From: Rahnella aceris
GTDB taxonomy: Bacteria; Pseudomonadota; Gammaproteobacteria; Enterobacterales; Enterobacteriaceae
Assembly: GCF_011684115.1 (NCBI RefSeq)
Contig: NZ_JAADJV010000001.1
Coordinates: 1,364,001 to 1,428,000, forward strand
Length of the DNA: 64,000 nucleotides
Direction of reading: 5' to 3'
Shown here: piece after piece, positions 7,891 through 16,696 of the stretch
Layout: every line of letters starts with the position of its first letter
Numbering within the stretch: position 1 is the first letter of the stretch
The notes under the pieces: generated by a model
The model's database searches: none
What the model was told of the DNA's origin: nothing
The model's input: only the letters and a program-made list of their open reading frames with translations
Made by a program: the position numbers and the translations under genes

Positions 7891-8439
7891 ATGTTTAGTC
7901 GTTTAGGTCGTATATTTAGCCCCGCAACACCCCCTCACGGTAAAGAAGTTGAGAAGAACCAAACCTTTCCGCAATCCTTTATTTCCAAAGGTAATTCTTG
8001 TGCTTATAGATACGATTCGCGCGGGCCAGAAATAATAGAAGCTCAGGGATTTTTTGGAACAATCAGCCGGGATAACACAGAGTTTCGGGTATTTGGAGAT
8101 AACACTGTCTTTGCCTCCAGGACGAAAAAAGGGGCAAAGGCTTTCCTGAAAACGAGAACTTTCATGGGGAAACAAAATTTCCAATACCTCTATGAGATCA
8201 ATATATTAGGAAAGCGTAGCTTTTCATTTGTTGAAAACTACAAACGTGATCAAAATGCATTAATCGAGGCGATGTTAGCTTCCTTACCGGCTGAATTAGT
8301 GGCGAGCATGCCAGTTAGTGAGGCTCGTGCCCTGGCGCACAGTGCTCTCATTCGCGACTTTAACAGCGTTGATGAAATTCAAATTGAAGCGCCAATTTCA
8401 ACCCAGCGAATAAAACATATTGCCACCACCTTAGTGTGA
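7891..8439 (+). CDS. Putative ADP-ribosyltransferase-fold protein (pertussis/enterotoxin-A-like signature)
   Basis: A 182-residue protein I do not recognise as a named gene. Residues 38-55 (AYRYDSRGPEIIEAQGFF) closely resemble the NAD-binding start of pertussis toxin S1 and cholera/LT A chains (YRxDSRPPE...GF), where the first Arg is catalytic (Arg40 here). A later TVFASRTKKGAKAFL (about 72-86) fits the STS-type beta strand as a degenerate S-R-T. FQYLYEI (about 97-103) resembles the toxin YIYEV strand. The catalytic Glu is not obvious: the best-aligned position is Ala152, with Glu144 nearby. There is no signal peptide. The gene is more AT-rich than its neighbours and sits between two Ter sites. 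The ATG at 7891 follows AGGA closely. It could be a secreted effector, an intracellular modifier or a decayed toxin. Confidence 0.55.
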   Translation: MFSRLGRIFSPATPPHGKEVEKNQTFPQSFISKGNSCAYRYDSRGPEIIEAQGFFGTISRDNTEFRVFGDNTVFASRTKKGAKAFLKTRTFMGKQNFQYLYEINILGKRSFSFVENYKRDQNALIEAMLASLPAELVASMPVSEARALAHSALIRDFNSVDEIQIEAPISTQRIKHIATTLV

Positions 8440-8571
8440 TTATCTAAAACTTTCCGGACGGTTGCTCATTGAAATATCCTAAGCATTGAGTTTCTGTCTG
8501 GTTAAATTGTTTATAGGGGAAGTTTATGATTTCCCTATTATTCAGGTATGTACATTTTCCCATTTTGCCCT

Positions 8572-8594
8572 AAACTGTATGTTGTAACTAACCG
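8572..8594 (+). other. Ter site in the tus leader (TerB-like)
   Basis: The plus strand carries CTGTATGTTGTAACTAACC with G6 at 8577 and core GTATGTTGTAACTA at 8577-8590. It ends right at the CCGGAGG ribosome site of tus. Its position matches E. coli TerB, which overlaps the tus promoter and mediates autorepression. It has the same orientation as the Ter at 7741 and so blocks rightward forks. Confidence 0.93.
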
Positions 8595-8602
8595 GAGGGT
8601 TT

Positions 8603-9538
8603 ATGGCGGATTATGATTTAATTGCCCGGATGAACGGCTGTTTTAACGAACTGGAAATGGCATTGCAAGATTTGGGGAATTTCCTGGGGCAACTGGAATT
8701 ATTGCAGGCGCGGGTATTTACCTTGCCTGAAGTAGTGAAAGGCGAAGAGCATAATCCGGCGGACAAAATCACTGTCATGCCTCACACCGGCGAAACCGCA
8801 CAGCAACTGGCATTACAGCATTTTCAGCGGTTGTTTATTCATCATAATAACGAGAATGTCAGCAGTAAATCCGCCGTCCGTTTACCCGGTGTGTTGTGTT
8901 ATGCCGTGGACGCCGCGGAGCATCAGTCTGCCCTGCTGTTGATTGAAGAAGTGAATAAGCTGAAAGCTGAACTGGAACATATCGTGACCGTCGAGTCCGG
9001 TCTCGCCCGTGAACAGCGTTTTGAGTTTGTACATACCCACCTTCGCGGCCTGATAACGCTGAACGCTTACCGTTCGGTGACGTATCTCAATGACCCGGAC
9101 TCCGTGCGCTTTGGTTGGGCGAACAAACATATTATTAAGAACGTGACCCGCGATGAAGTTCTGGCACAACTGGAAAAGAGTCTGCATGCCGGACGCGCTG
9201 TCTCGCCTTATACCCGTGAGCAATGGATGGAAAATATTAACCGCGAGATGATAGACGTGAAGCGTTTGCCGGAACACGCGGCGCTCAAATTCAAACGCCC
9301 GGTGAAAGTTCAGCCCATAGCCCGCGTGTGGTATCGCAACAACCAGAAACAGGTGCAACACCCCTGCCCGCTGCCGCTGATTGCGTTATGTTTGCGTTCG
9401 CCCATGATGCAACTTCCTAAGTTAGGGGAACTGCATGATTACGATGTGTCATCCGTGAAGCATAAATATAAACCGCAGTCGCAGCCACTGAGCCTGCTGA
9501 TCAAACGTCTGCATCTTTATACGGACCATCCGCTGTAA
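8603..9538 (+). CDS. tus: DNA replication terminus site-binding protein Tus
   Basis: A 311-residue Tus orthologue (E. coli 309). Shared blocks include LPEVVKGEEHNP, RLPGVLCYAVD, EHIVTVES, FGWANKHIIKN, DEVLAQLEKSL, KRPVKVQPIARVWYRN, KQVQHPCPLPLIAL and HKYKPQSQPL. Tus binds Ter as a monomer and stops the replicative helicase from one side only. Three Ter sites are visible within 7.6 kb. The ATG at 8603 follows GGAGGG, and the Ter site immediately before it implies repression by bound Tus. It is convergent with fumC as in E. coli (tus-fumC-(fumA)-manA). Confidence 0.97.
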   Translation: MADYDLIARMNGCFNELEMALQDLGNFLGQLELLQARVFTLPEVVKGEEHNPADKITVMPHTGETAQQLALQHFQRLFIHHNNENVSSKSAVRLPGVLCYAVDAAEHQSALLLIEEVNKLKAELEHIVTVESGLAREQRFEFVHTHLRGLITLNAYRSVTYLNDPDSVRFGWANKHIIKNVTRDEVLAQLEKSLHAGRAVSPYTREQWMENINREMIDVKRLPEHAALKFKRPVKVQPIARVWYRNNQKQVQHPCPLPLIALCLRSPMMQLPKLGELHDYDVSSVKHKYKPQSQPLSLLIKRLHLYTDHPL

Positions 9539-9550
9539 GCCGCTCAGAAC

Positions 9551-9584
9551 GTGAAAAGGTCCGGTTGCCCGGACCTCATTTCAC
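9551..9584. terminator. Bidirectional terminator between tus and fumC
   Basis: GTGAAAAGGTCCGG, a four-base loop and the matching CCGGACCTCATTTCAC form a long stem between the convergent stop codons of tus (9538) and fumC (9603). The central stem GGTCCGG/CCGGACC is perfect. U-tracts are weak on both sides. Confidence 0.65.
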
Positions 9585-9602
9585 ATGTAAATAGCAGGCC
9601 GT

Positions 9603-11000
9603 TTACGCTTTCATGCTACCGACCATGGCTTCAGGCCGCACCCACTCGTTGAACTGTTCTTCGGTCAGATAGCCGAGTTTCAGCGCCGACGCTTTCAGGG
9701 TCAGGCCTTCTTTATGCGCTTTCTTGGCGATTTCCGCCGCCTTGTCATAGCCAATATGGGTATTCAGCGCAGTCACCAGCATCAGCGATTCATTCAACAA
9801 CTGGGTAATACGGTCACGGTTAGGTTCAATACCGACCGCACAATGCTCGTTAAAGCCGCTTATACCATCAGCCAGCAAACGAACGGATTGCAGGAAGTTA
9901 TGGATGACCAGCGGACGGAACACGTTCAGCTCAAAGTTACCGGATGCACCGCCGATGTTGACTGCAACGTCATTTCCCAGCACCTGTGCGCACAACATAG
10001 TCATCGCTTCGCACTGCGTCGGATTGACTTTGCCCGGCATGATCGAGCTACCCGGTTCGTTTTCCGGAATCGAGATTTCACCAATGCCGCAACGCGGGCC
10101 GGAAGATAGCCAGCGCACGTCATTGGCGATTTTCATCAGTGAAGCGGCCAGCCCTTTCAGCGCGCCATGGCCATGAACCAGTGCGTCACAGGTCGCCAGC
10201 GCTTCAAATTTATTCGGGGATGTCACAAACGGTTGTCCGGTCAGTTCTGCCAGTGCTTTCGCCACACGCACGGCGTATTCCGGGTGCGTATTCAACCCTG
10301 TACCGACTGCAGTTCCGCCCAGCGCCAGTTCGGCAATATGCGGGATGCTGTTTTCAATGTGCGTCAGGCTGTGTCCCAACATGGCTACCCAGCCGGAAAT
10401 TTCCTGCCCCAGTGTCAGCGGTGTGGCATCCTGCAAATGCGTACGCCCTATTTTCACAATGTCACGATATGCCGTGGCTTTATCGGACAGCGTTTTGTGC
10501 AACACTTTCAACTGCGGGATCAGGGTTTCGCGCAGTTCAATCACTGCCGCAACGTGCATGGCCGTCGGGAAAACATCGTTGGAGCTTTGGCTCTTGTTCA
10601 CATCATCGTTCGGGTGAACTTTACGTTCTTCGCCGCGCACGCCACCGAGAATTTCACTTGCCCGGTTAGCCAGCACTTCATTCATATTCATGTTGGTCTG
10701 GGTGCCGGAACCGGTCTGCCAGATGGACAGCGGAAATTCGGCAGAATGCTTGTCGGCAAGCACTTCATCGGCAGCGGCAATAATGGCGTTTGCCCGCTCA
10801 GCAGGCAGTAACCCGAGGTCCATATTGACGCTGGCTGCCGCACGCTTTGTCAGTGCCAGCGCGTGAATCAGCGCCGTTGGCATTTTTTCAGAGGAAATAC
10901 GAAAATGCTCGAGGGAACGTTGCGTCTGTGCGCCCCAAAGCTTATCTGCCGGAACATCAATTGGCCCCATTGAGTCTTTCTCAACGCGTGTAGATGCCAT
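9603..11000 (-). CDS. fumC: Class II fumarate hydratase
   Basis: A 465-residue iron-independent, thermostable fumarase of the aspartase/fumarase superfamily, interconverting fumarate and malate in the TCA cycle. It shows the three superfamily blocks: the early [15 protein letters not shown] region, [16 protein letters not shown] with the catalytic His, and the flexible loop [15 protein letters not shown] carrying the catalytic Ser. AAGGAG precedes the ATG at eight bases. Unlike E. coli there is no fumA between fumC and manA. In E. coli fumC is induced by SoxS and low iron; the sequence here shows no clear box. Confidence 0.97.
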   Translation of the reverse strand: MASTRVEKDSMGPIDVPADKLWGAQTQRSLEHFRISSEKMPTALIHALALTKRAAASVNMDLGLLPAERANAIIAAADEVLADKHSAEFPLSIWQTGSGTQTNMNMNEVLANRASEILGGVRGEERKVHPNDDVNKSQSSNDVFPTAMHVAAVIELRETLIPQLKVLHKTLSDKATAYRDIVKIGRTHLQDATPLTLGQEISGWVAMLGHSLTHIENSIPHIAELALGGTAVGTGLNTHPEYAVRVAKALAELTGQPFVTSPNKFEALATCDALVHGHGALKGLAASLMKIANDVRWLSSGPRCGIGEISIPENEPGSSIMPGKVNPTQCEAMTMLCAQVLGNDVAVNIGGASGNFELNVFRPLVIHNFLQSVRLLADGISGFNEHCAVGIEPNRDRITQLLNESLMLVTALNTHIGYDKAAEIAKKAHKEGLTLKASALKLGYLTEEQFNEWVRPEAMVGSMKA

Positions 11001-11246
11001 TACTGTCTCCTTAGATGCTTATTACGATGATAAATCAGTTTTTTTGCAGGTTACTGTTTGCCGCACGCGCTCCCACGCATCCGTTGGCGGCCTGTTGATT
11101 ATAGTGACATATAAGCCGGGCGTGTAATTGGATTCGATCCCCAATCTGAAAATGCATGCCAGCCGCACTTTTTGGGCCTTCGCAGTTGTAAAGCCCCCTT
11201 CGTCATTGTTTACTAGTCGGCAATATTTTCTATTCAGGATGAAGCA

Positions 11247-12428
11247 ATGCAAAAGATGCATAACGGTGTACAAAATTACGCCTGGGGCAGCAAAGACGCG
11301 CTGACCAAACTCTATGGAATTAAAGATGCAGAAGGCCGTCCGATGGCTGAACTGTGGATGGGGGCTCATCCGAAATGTAGCTCTCAGATTGAGAACTCCC
11401 GTGGGGAGAACCTCTCTCTGCGCGACCAAATAAGTGCCGGACTGTCTGCGCAACTGGGCGAAAAAGTGGCTAAGCGCTTTGGCGAATTACCTTTCTTGTT
11501 TAAAGTGCTGTGCGCCGATCAGCCGCTGTCGATTCAGGTGCACCCGAGCAAAAGTGCGGCTGAAATCGGTTATGCCAAAGAAAATGCTGCCGGTATTCCA
11601 CTGGATGCCGCCGAGCGTAACTACAAAGATCCGAACCACAAACCTGAACTGGTTTATGCCCTGACCCCTTTCCAGGCCATGAACGGTTTCCGCGAGTTGC
11701 GCGAAATTGTTTCATTATTGCAACCCGTGGCCGGTGCGCATCCGTTAATTGCCAGCTTCCTGACGTCTCCGGATGTTGATCACCTGCGCACGCTGTTTGC
11801 GGGCCTGCTGAGTCTGGAAGGTGAAGATAAATCCCGGGCGCTGGACGTGCTGAAATCCGTTCTGGATGAACAACAGGGTGAGCCGTGGGACACCATCCGC
11901 AGTATTTCTGAATTTTATCCTGATGACAGCGGCCTGTTCTCCCCGCTGCTGCTCAACGTAATCACCCTGCAACCGGGCGAAGGCATGTTCCTGTATGCCG
12001 AAACGCCGCATGCCTACCTGAAAGGCGTCTCGCTGGAAGTGATGGCGAACTCCGATAACGTGCTGCGCGCAGGTCTGACGCCGAAATACATCGATATTCC
12101 TGAGTTGCTGGCGAATTTGAAATTCAACGCCAGACCCGCTTCTGAATTGCTGACCACGCCGGTTGTCAAAGGTGCGGAACTCAACTTCCCGATCCCGGTC
12201 GAAGATTTTGCTTTTTCAATTCACAGCCTCTCTGCTGAACCGCAAACGCTGGAGCAGGACAGCGCGGCGATTGTCTTCTGTATTGAGGGTCAGAGCGTTC
12301 TGGTGAAGAACAATCAAACCCTGGTTCTCAATCCGGGTGAGTCGTGTTTCCTGTCAGCCACTGAGTCACCGGTGACTGCCAGCGGCAACGGCCGCATAGC
12401 ACGCGTGTTCAATACACTCGCGAAATGA
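11247..12428 (+). CDS. manA: Mannose-6-phosphate isomerase, class I
   Basis: A 393-residue zinc enzyme converting mannose-6-phosphate to fructose-6-phosphate and feeding GDP-mannose synthesis. The zinc ligands are visible in SIQVHPSK (Gln and His), HKPELVYAL (Glu) and AETPHAYLKG (His). The start MQKMHNGVQNYAWGSKDAL matches the family N-terminus, and AGGA lies upstream. It is divergent from fumC with a shared 246-bp promoter region and is followed by a strong terminator. Confidence 0.97.
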   Translation: MQKMHNGVQNYAWGSKDALTKLYGIKDAEGRPMAELWMGAHPKCSSQIENSRGENLSLRDQISAGLSAQLGEKVAKRFGELPFLFKVLCADQPLSIQVHPSKSAAEIGYAKENAAGIPLDAAERNYKDPNHKPELVYALTPFQAMNGFRELREIVSLLQPVAGAHPLIASFLTSPDVDHLRTLFAGLLSLEGEDKSRALDVLKSVLDEQQGEPWDTIRSISEFYPDDSGLFSPLLLNVITLQPGEGMFLYAETPHAYLKGVSLEVMANSDNVLRAGLTPKYIDIPELLANLKFNARPASELLTTPVVKGAELNFPIPVEDFAFSIHSLSAEPQTLEQDSAAIVFCIEGQSVLVKNNQTLVLNPGESCFLSATESPVTASGNGRIARVFNTLAK

Positions 12429-12442
12429 ACAGTTGATTAAAC

Positions 12443-12478
12443 AAAATGGGGCTAAACGCCCCATTTTGGTGATTTTTT
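12443..12478 (+). terminator. Rho-independent terminator of manA
   Basis: AAAATGGGGC, loop TAAAC, GCCCCATTTT is followed by GGTGATTTTTTTG. The ten-base perfect stem and U-run lie 15 bp after the manA stop. Confidence 0.9.
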
Positions 12479-12562
12479 TGCTGATTCAGCTACACTCTGT
12501 AGACTAATAACGCCGGAAGGCGTTTTTTATTTTCGGGACATTTCATAAGGATAAACAGAGAT

Positions 12563-14104
12563 ATGAAGAAGTCGTTAGTCGCTGTAAGCGTCATTGTAGT
12601 CCTTGGCGCGGCCTGGACAGGCGTCTCGTGGTATACGGGCAAGCTGATCGAACAACATATGGATGAACAGGTTGCGGCGGCTAACAGCCAGTTGCAAAGT
12701 GCTTATCCGAAAGCCGGGCTGAAAGTCAGCTATCAGGATTATCAGCGCGGGCTGTTCAGCAGCAAAATGCGCATTGTTCTGCAACCGGAGCCTGCTGCCG
12801 CAACGGCGGGCACCAGCGTACTGAAAACGGGTGACGAAATTGCCTTTATCGAAACTATCGATCACGGCCCTTTCCCTGCCGCTCAGCTGAAAAAATTCAA
12901 TCTGATCCCAAGCATGGCTTCTGTTCATTCAGAGCTGCAAAACACGCCAACGGTGAAAGGTCTGTTTGATGTCACCAAAGGCAAATCTCTGGTCACGATT
13001 GACACCCGCGTTTCCTACAGCGGCGCAAGTTCTTCGGCGGCTGACATCATTCCTGTGACGTATCAGAAAGATGAAAGCCAGCTGGCCTTCTCTGGCGGTA
13101 AAATCAATGTCGATGTCGACAAAGATCTGACGGCCATGAAGCTGGACGCCAGCACCGACAGCATCGCTCTGACCTCTAAAAATCAGTGGGGTCAGCTTGA
13201 AAAAGTGACCCTGGCCGGTTTCAGCATGGACAGCGACACCAAACAAGGTAAGTTTCAGGTCGGCGTGGGTGATCAAAACCTGACTGTGAAGCAAATCCTG
13301 GTGAACGTTGACGGCAAAGATGCCGCTTCGCTGGATAACTTCAAACTGGTGAGCAAATTCTCTGAAAATGGCAATAACATCGCCGGTCAGCAGGATTACA
13401 CCCTCGACGCACTGAAAATTCAGGGTGCAGATTTCGGTTCAGCCAAACTGACACTGAAGCTGGATAAACTCGATGGCGCGGCGATGAAACAGTTCGCAGA
13501 CAACTATAACCAGCAATCCCGCGCACTTCTGCTGCAACAGGGTCAGATTGATCCGGCTGTTTATCAGCAACAGGCTACCGATTTACTGCTGGCTAACCTG
13601 CCACTGCTGCTCAAAGGCAATCCGGGCATCAGCATTGCACCGCTGAGCTGGAAAAATAGCAAAGGCGAAAGTAACTTCACCCTGCAACTGGATCTCAAAG
13701 ATCCGGCCGCAACGCCGGCACAGACTCAGGATCAAATGCTGTCTCAGTTGGTAAATAAGGTTGATGCCAAACTGACTATTCCTCTGCCGATGGCCACTCA
13801 GGTCACCACGCAGGTGGCTCAGCTGGAAGGTTACAGCGCAGACGACGCCGCTAAACTGGCACAGCAGCAGGTTCAGGGTCTGGCAGCGATGGGTCAGATG
13901 TTTAAACTGACCACGGTGAAAGACGATACTATTACCAGCAGCTTCCATTACGCTGACAATCAGGTTGACCTGAATGGCCAGAAAATGACATTGCAGGAAT
14001 TCGCCGGTCTTTTCGGTATTCTGGGTGGGCCGGCAGCGCCGGCAGCAACCCCTGATCAGGAAAAGCCAGTGGCTCCGGCACCTGCACCCGTCCCGGCTCA
14101 GTAA
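12563..14104 (+). CDS. ydgA: YdgA-family (DUF945) envelope protein
   Basis: A 513-residue protein of the DUF945 family, next to manA as in E. coli. An N-terminal hydrophobic stretch (MKKSLVAVSVIVVLGAAWTG) acts as a signal anchor, so the bulk should be periplasmic. The family block YQDYQRGLFSSKMRIVL follows at about residue 55-70. The last 25 residues are an Ala/Pro-rich tail. The molecular role is not established; relatives are described as inner-membrane associated. AAGGATAAACAGAG precedes the ATG. Confidence 0.9.
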   Translation: MKKSLVAVSVIVVLGAAWTGVSWYTGKLIEQHMDEQVAAANSQLQSAYPKAGLKVSYQDYQRGLFSSKMRIVLQPEPAAATAGTSVLKTGDEIAFIETIDHGPFPAAQLKKFNLIPSMASVHSELQNTPTVKGLFDVTKGKSLVTIDTRVSYSGASSSAADIIPVTYQKDESQLAFSGGKINVDVDKDLTAMKLDASTDSIALTSKNQWGQLEKVTLAGFSMDSDTKQGKFQVGVGDQNLTVKQILVNVDGKDAASLDNFKLVSKFSENGNNIAGQQDYTLDALKIQGADFGSAKLTLKLDKLDGAAMKQFADNYNQQSRALLLQQGQIDPAVYQQQATDLLLANLPLLLKGNPGISIAPLSWKNSKGESNFTLQLDLKDPAATPAQTQDQMLSQLVNKVDAKLTIPLPMATQVTTQVAQLEGYSADDAAKLAQQQVQGLAAMGQMFKLTTVKDDTITSSFHYADNQVDLNGQKMTLQEFAGLFGILGGPAAPAATPDQEKPVAPAPAPVPAQ

Positions 14105-14116
14105 TCTTCTTTACAT

Positions 14117-14220
14117 CTCCCCCCTGCCAGGGGGGAGGTTGGAAGACGGTTTTACAACCGAACTTTCTGCCAGCGTTAACCCACACCCCATCCCAACCTT
14201 CCCCTCATGAGTGGGGAAGG
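14117..14220. repeat. Pair of GC-rich palindromic repeats (dispersed family)
   Basis: Two palindromes sit head to head in the ydgA-fetA gap: CTCCCCCCTGCCAGGGGGGAG (14117-14137, one base beyond a perfect inverted repeat) followed by GTTGG, and CCAACCTTCCCC...GGGGAAGG (14193-14220). The GTTGG/CCAAC edges make them inverted copies of one unit. Related units occur at 26036-26160 and 55978-56016, always between genes or at gene ends. Confidence 0.7.
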
Positions 14221-14253
14221 CGTAAAACCTCCGCTACCAAAGGATTCTCAGGC

Positions 14254-14925
14254 GTGACCACTCCCACTGACCTCCTTCGTCTGCAAGACGTTTCTTTTAC
14301 ACTCAACCATATCCCGCTGCTGGAACCTGTTTCCCTCGCCCTGAATCCGGGGGAATTTACCTTACTGACCGGCCCTTCAGGGAGCGGGAAAAGTACGTTG
14401 CTGAAGATTATTGCGTCATTGCAAAATCCGACCGGTGGAAATCTTTATTTCAAAGGCGAAAATATTACGCAGATCAAACCTGAAGCGTACCGCCAGCGCG
14501 TATCGTATTGCTTCCAGACACCGTCGTTATTTGGCGAAACGGTTTACGATAACCTCGCCCTGCCTTATCAGATCCGCAATAAAAAACCTGATGACGGGCA
14601 GCTTCGTGACTGGCTGAAACAGGTAAATTTATCCGAAGACATGCTGACCAAACGTACGCAGGAGCTTTCCGGCGGGGAAAAACAGCGCATAGCATTGCTG
14701 CGCAATCTGCAATTTATGCCGGATATTTTATTACTTGATGAAATCACCAGCGCGCTGGATGAAGAGAATAAAATCAACATCAACGACATCATTGCCGGGC
14801 TGGTTGAGAAAGAGCAGATCGCGGTGTTATGGGTGAGCCATGACCTGAACGAAATCCGCCACGCCAAAAACGTCATTACCCTGACCCGTCATTCATCAGG
14901 AAGCGCGTCGCATGAATCAGCATAA
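14254..14925 (+). CDS. fetA: Iron export ABC transporter ATP-binding protein FetA
   Basis: A 223-residue ABC ATPase. Walker A is GPSGSGKST, the signature is LSGGEKQRIALLRNL, Walker B is ILLLDEITSALDEE, and the switch His is in VSHDL. The sequence and its pairing with FetB match E. coli FetA/YbbL, which with FetB exports iron and limits oxidative damage. The start is a GTG at 14254 after AAGG. The stop overlaps the fetB start by 14 bp, implying translational coupling. Confidence 0.92.
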   Translation: MTTPTDLLRLQDVSFTLNHIPLLEPVSLALNPGEFTLLTGPSGSGKSTLLKIIASLQNPTGGNLYFKGENITQIKPEAYRQRVSYCFQTPSLFGETVYDNLALPYQIRNKKPDDGQLRDWLKQVNLSEDMLTKRTQELSGGEKQRIALLRNLQFMPDILLLDEITSALDEENKININDIIAGLVEKEQIAVLWVSHDLNEIRHAKNVITLTRHSSGSASHESA

Positions 14926-15685
14926 TATTACCAACCAGTCTCTGGCTCTCGCGCTGATCCTGGTCGTCGTCGCCCTGCTCGTCAGCAAGAAAGAAAAGCT
15001 CGGACTGGAAAAAGACATCATCTGGAGCGTTGCCCGCGCTATCGTACAACTGGTGATTGTCGGCTACGTTCTCAAATACATTTTTGATATCAATAACAGC
15101 CTGTTAACCGTGCTGATGGTGCTGTTTATCTGCGTGAATGCGGCGCTGAATGCCAAAAAGCGCAGCCGTAATATCGATAACGGATTTATCATTTCTTTTA
15201 TCGCCATCACGGTGGGTACCTCGCTGACATTAATGATTCTGATCCTCAGCGGTTCGATCGAATTTCTGCCCATGCAGGTGATTCCGATTTCGGGGATGAT
15301 TGCCGGGAATGCGATGGTGGCAGTAGGCCTGTGTTACAGCAACCTTAACCAGCGTTTTCTCGATAATCAGCAAAAGATCCTCGAGATGCTGAGCCTCGGC
15401 GCGCCGGTAAAAATGGCTTCCGACCGGATTATCCGTGACAGCATTCGTGCCGCCATGATCCCGACTGTAGATGCAGCGAAAACCGTCGGGATTGTCAGCC
15501 TGCCGGGCATGATGTCCGGGCTGATTTTTGCGGGTATTGATCCGGTGAAAGCCATCAAATATCAGATTATGGTGACCTTTATGCTGCTGGCGACCGCGAG
15601 CTTATCGACGATTATTGCCGGTTATCTCGCTTACAAACGTTTCTACAATGACCGTGCGCAGCTGCGCGATTTGAAATCATCGTAA
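14912..15685 (+). CDS. fetB: Iron export ABC transporter permease FetB
   Basis: A 257-residue UPF0014-family membrane protein with about seven hydrophobic segments, matching E. coli FetB (259 residues). The conserved region VIPISGMIAGNAMVAVGLCY and the coupling helix region around LSLGAPVKMASDRIIRDS followed by IPTVDAAKTVGIVSLPGMM are diagnostic. It forms the membrane part of the iron exporter with FetA. Confidence 0.93.
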   Translation: MNQHNITNQSLALALILVVVALLVSKKEKLGLEKDIIWSVARAIVQLVIVGYVLKYIFDINNSLLTVLMVLFICVNAALNAKKRSRNIDNGFIISFIAITVGTSLTLMILILSGSIEFLPMQVIPISGMIAGNAMVAVGLCYSNLNQRFLDNQQKILEMLSLGAPVKMASDRIIRDSIRAAMIPTVDAAKTVGIVSLPGMMSGLIFAGIDPVKAIKYQIMVTFMLLATASLSTIIAGYLAYKRFYNDRAQLRDLKSS

Positions 15686-15693
15686 TACGTATT

Positions 15694-15729
15694 CTGCCCG
15701 CGGGTCGAAAACCGGCGGGCAGGATTTTT
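15694..15729. terminator. Terminator between fetB and the GntR gene
   Basis: CTGCCCGC (15694-15701) and GCGGGCAG (15715-15722) form a perfect stem followed by GATTTTT, between convergent genes. It is strongest for the plus-strand fetAB transcript. Confidence 0.85.
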
Positions 15730-15735
15730 CAGGCT

Positions 15736-16431
15736 TTATAAATCAGACAACGCCTGACGCAGATTCACCTCTCCGGCGGCCTCGTCATCAAGATCCAACA
15801 CCCCTTCCAGATCGTCCAGATGTTCCTGCATAATTTCAGCGGCCTGCGTATTATCCCCCGCTTCAAGTGCATCGATAATCGCCTGATGTTCATCACACTG
15901 GCACGACGGCACTTCGTTACGCTGGTACAACGACACAATCAGGGAACTGCGCACCATCAGATTCGACAGAATTTCACTCAGTACATCATTGCCCGAAATT
16001 TCCCCGAGAATGAGATGAAATTCACTCAGCTCACGCACAATGGCGCGCCGGTCCTCGGATTGCACAGCTTCACGCTCTCCGCGCAGATGGGTACTAATGC
16101 GGTGACGGTGACGCCGGATCACGTCCGGCCCGATGCATTCAACGATCGCCCGTTCGATAGCACGACGGGCGATAAACACTTCACGCGCTTCTTTGGCGGT
16201 GGGCTGCGCCACCATTGCGCCACGGTTAGGTTCGATGGTCACAATTCGCTGCATTGCCAGACGCTGTAACGCCACCTGAACGTGGTTACGGTTAGCACCC
16301 AGCGCGTCAACAAGCTGTGATTCCACCAGCCGGGTGCCCGGACGCAGGCGTTGCTGCGCGATGGCTTTAGACAGAACATCGACAATGCGCTGAACTTCCA
16401 GCTGCTTGGCGGTTGTAGTTTGATTACTCAT
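15736..16431 (-). CDS. GntR-family (FCD subfamily) transcriptional regulator
   Basis: A 231-residue FadR-type GntR regulator. The N-terminal winged helix (about 10-75) includes LRPGTRLVESQLVDALGANR and the second half QVALQRLAMQRIVTIEPNRG. The FCD ligand domain (about 85-215) has the metal-site residues in ELSEFHLILGE and CQCDEHQAIIDALEAGD. FCD regulators usually sense organic acids or related metabolites. The nearby purine operon makes a link to purine catabolism possible, but nothing in the sequence shows it. It is divergent from the membrane protein gene at 16697. Confidence 0.88.
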   Translation of the reverse strand: MSNQTTTAKQLEVQRIVDVLSKAIAQQRLRPGTRLVESQLVDALGANRNHVQVALQRLAMQRIVTIEPNRGAMVAQPTAKEAREVFIARRAIERAIVECIGPDVIRRHRHRISTHLRGEREAVQSEDRRAIVRELSEFHLILGEISGNDVLSEILSNLMVRSSLIVSLYQRNEVPSCQCDEHQAIIDALEAGDNTQAAEIMQEHLDDLEGVLDLDDEAAGEVNLRQALSDL

Positions 16432-16558
16432 GGATTGCTAAGTGGCCTCTCTCTGGCAGTTTCCGTGCAACCTATCACCATCTGCTCGCGTTCGTCATTA
16501 GTAAATGACGTGGGGTTTCAAATCATGCGAGAAATCCCAATAAATAGCACATAACATT

Positions 16559-16577
16559 CATAATAATTATCATTCCC
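16559..16577. promoter_or_regulatory. Possible Fur box upstream of the membrane protein gene
   Basis: CATAATAATTATCATTCCC agrees with the 19-bp Fur consensus at 14 positions by eye. It lies about 120 bp before the gene at 16697 and 130 bp before the GntR start. Such matches also arise by chance in AT-rich gaps. Confidence 0.35.
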
Positions 16578-16696
16578 GCACGCATTCACAATATCCCTGT
16601 TATCACCTTCCGTATCCTTGCAGCACCTCACGCTACGCAGAAAAATGTTCAGAACACGTGAAGTATGCACGCCAACGTATTGAAATCAGGACAATA

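Noticed and set aside
10167..10811. Long open frame opposite fumC
   Set aside because: Antisense shadow of a well-supported gene; no ribosome site and no family resemblance.
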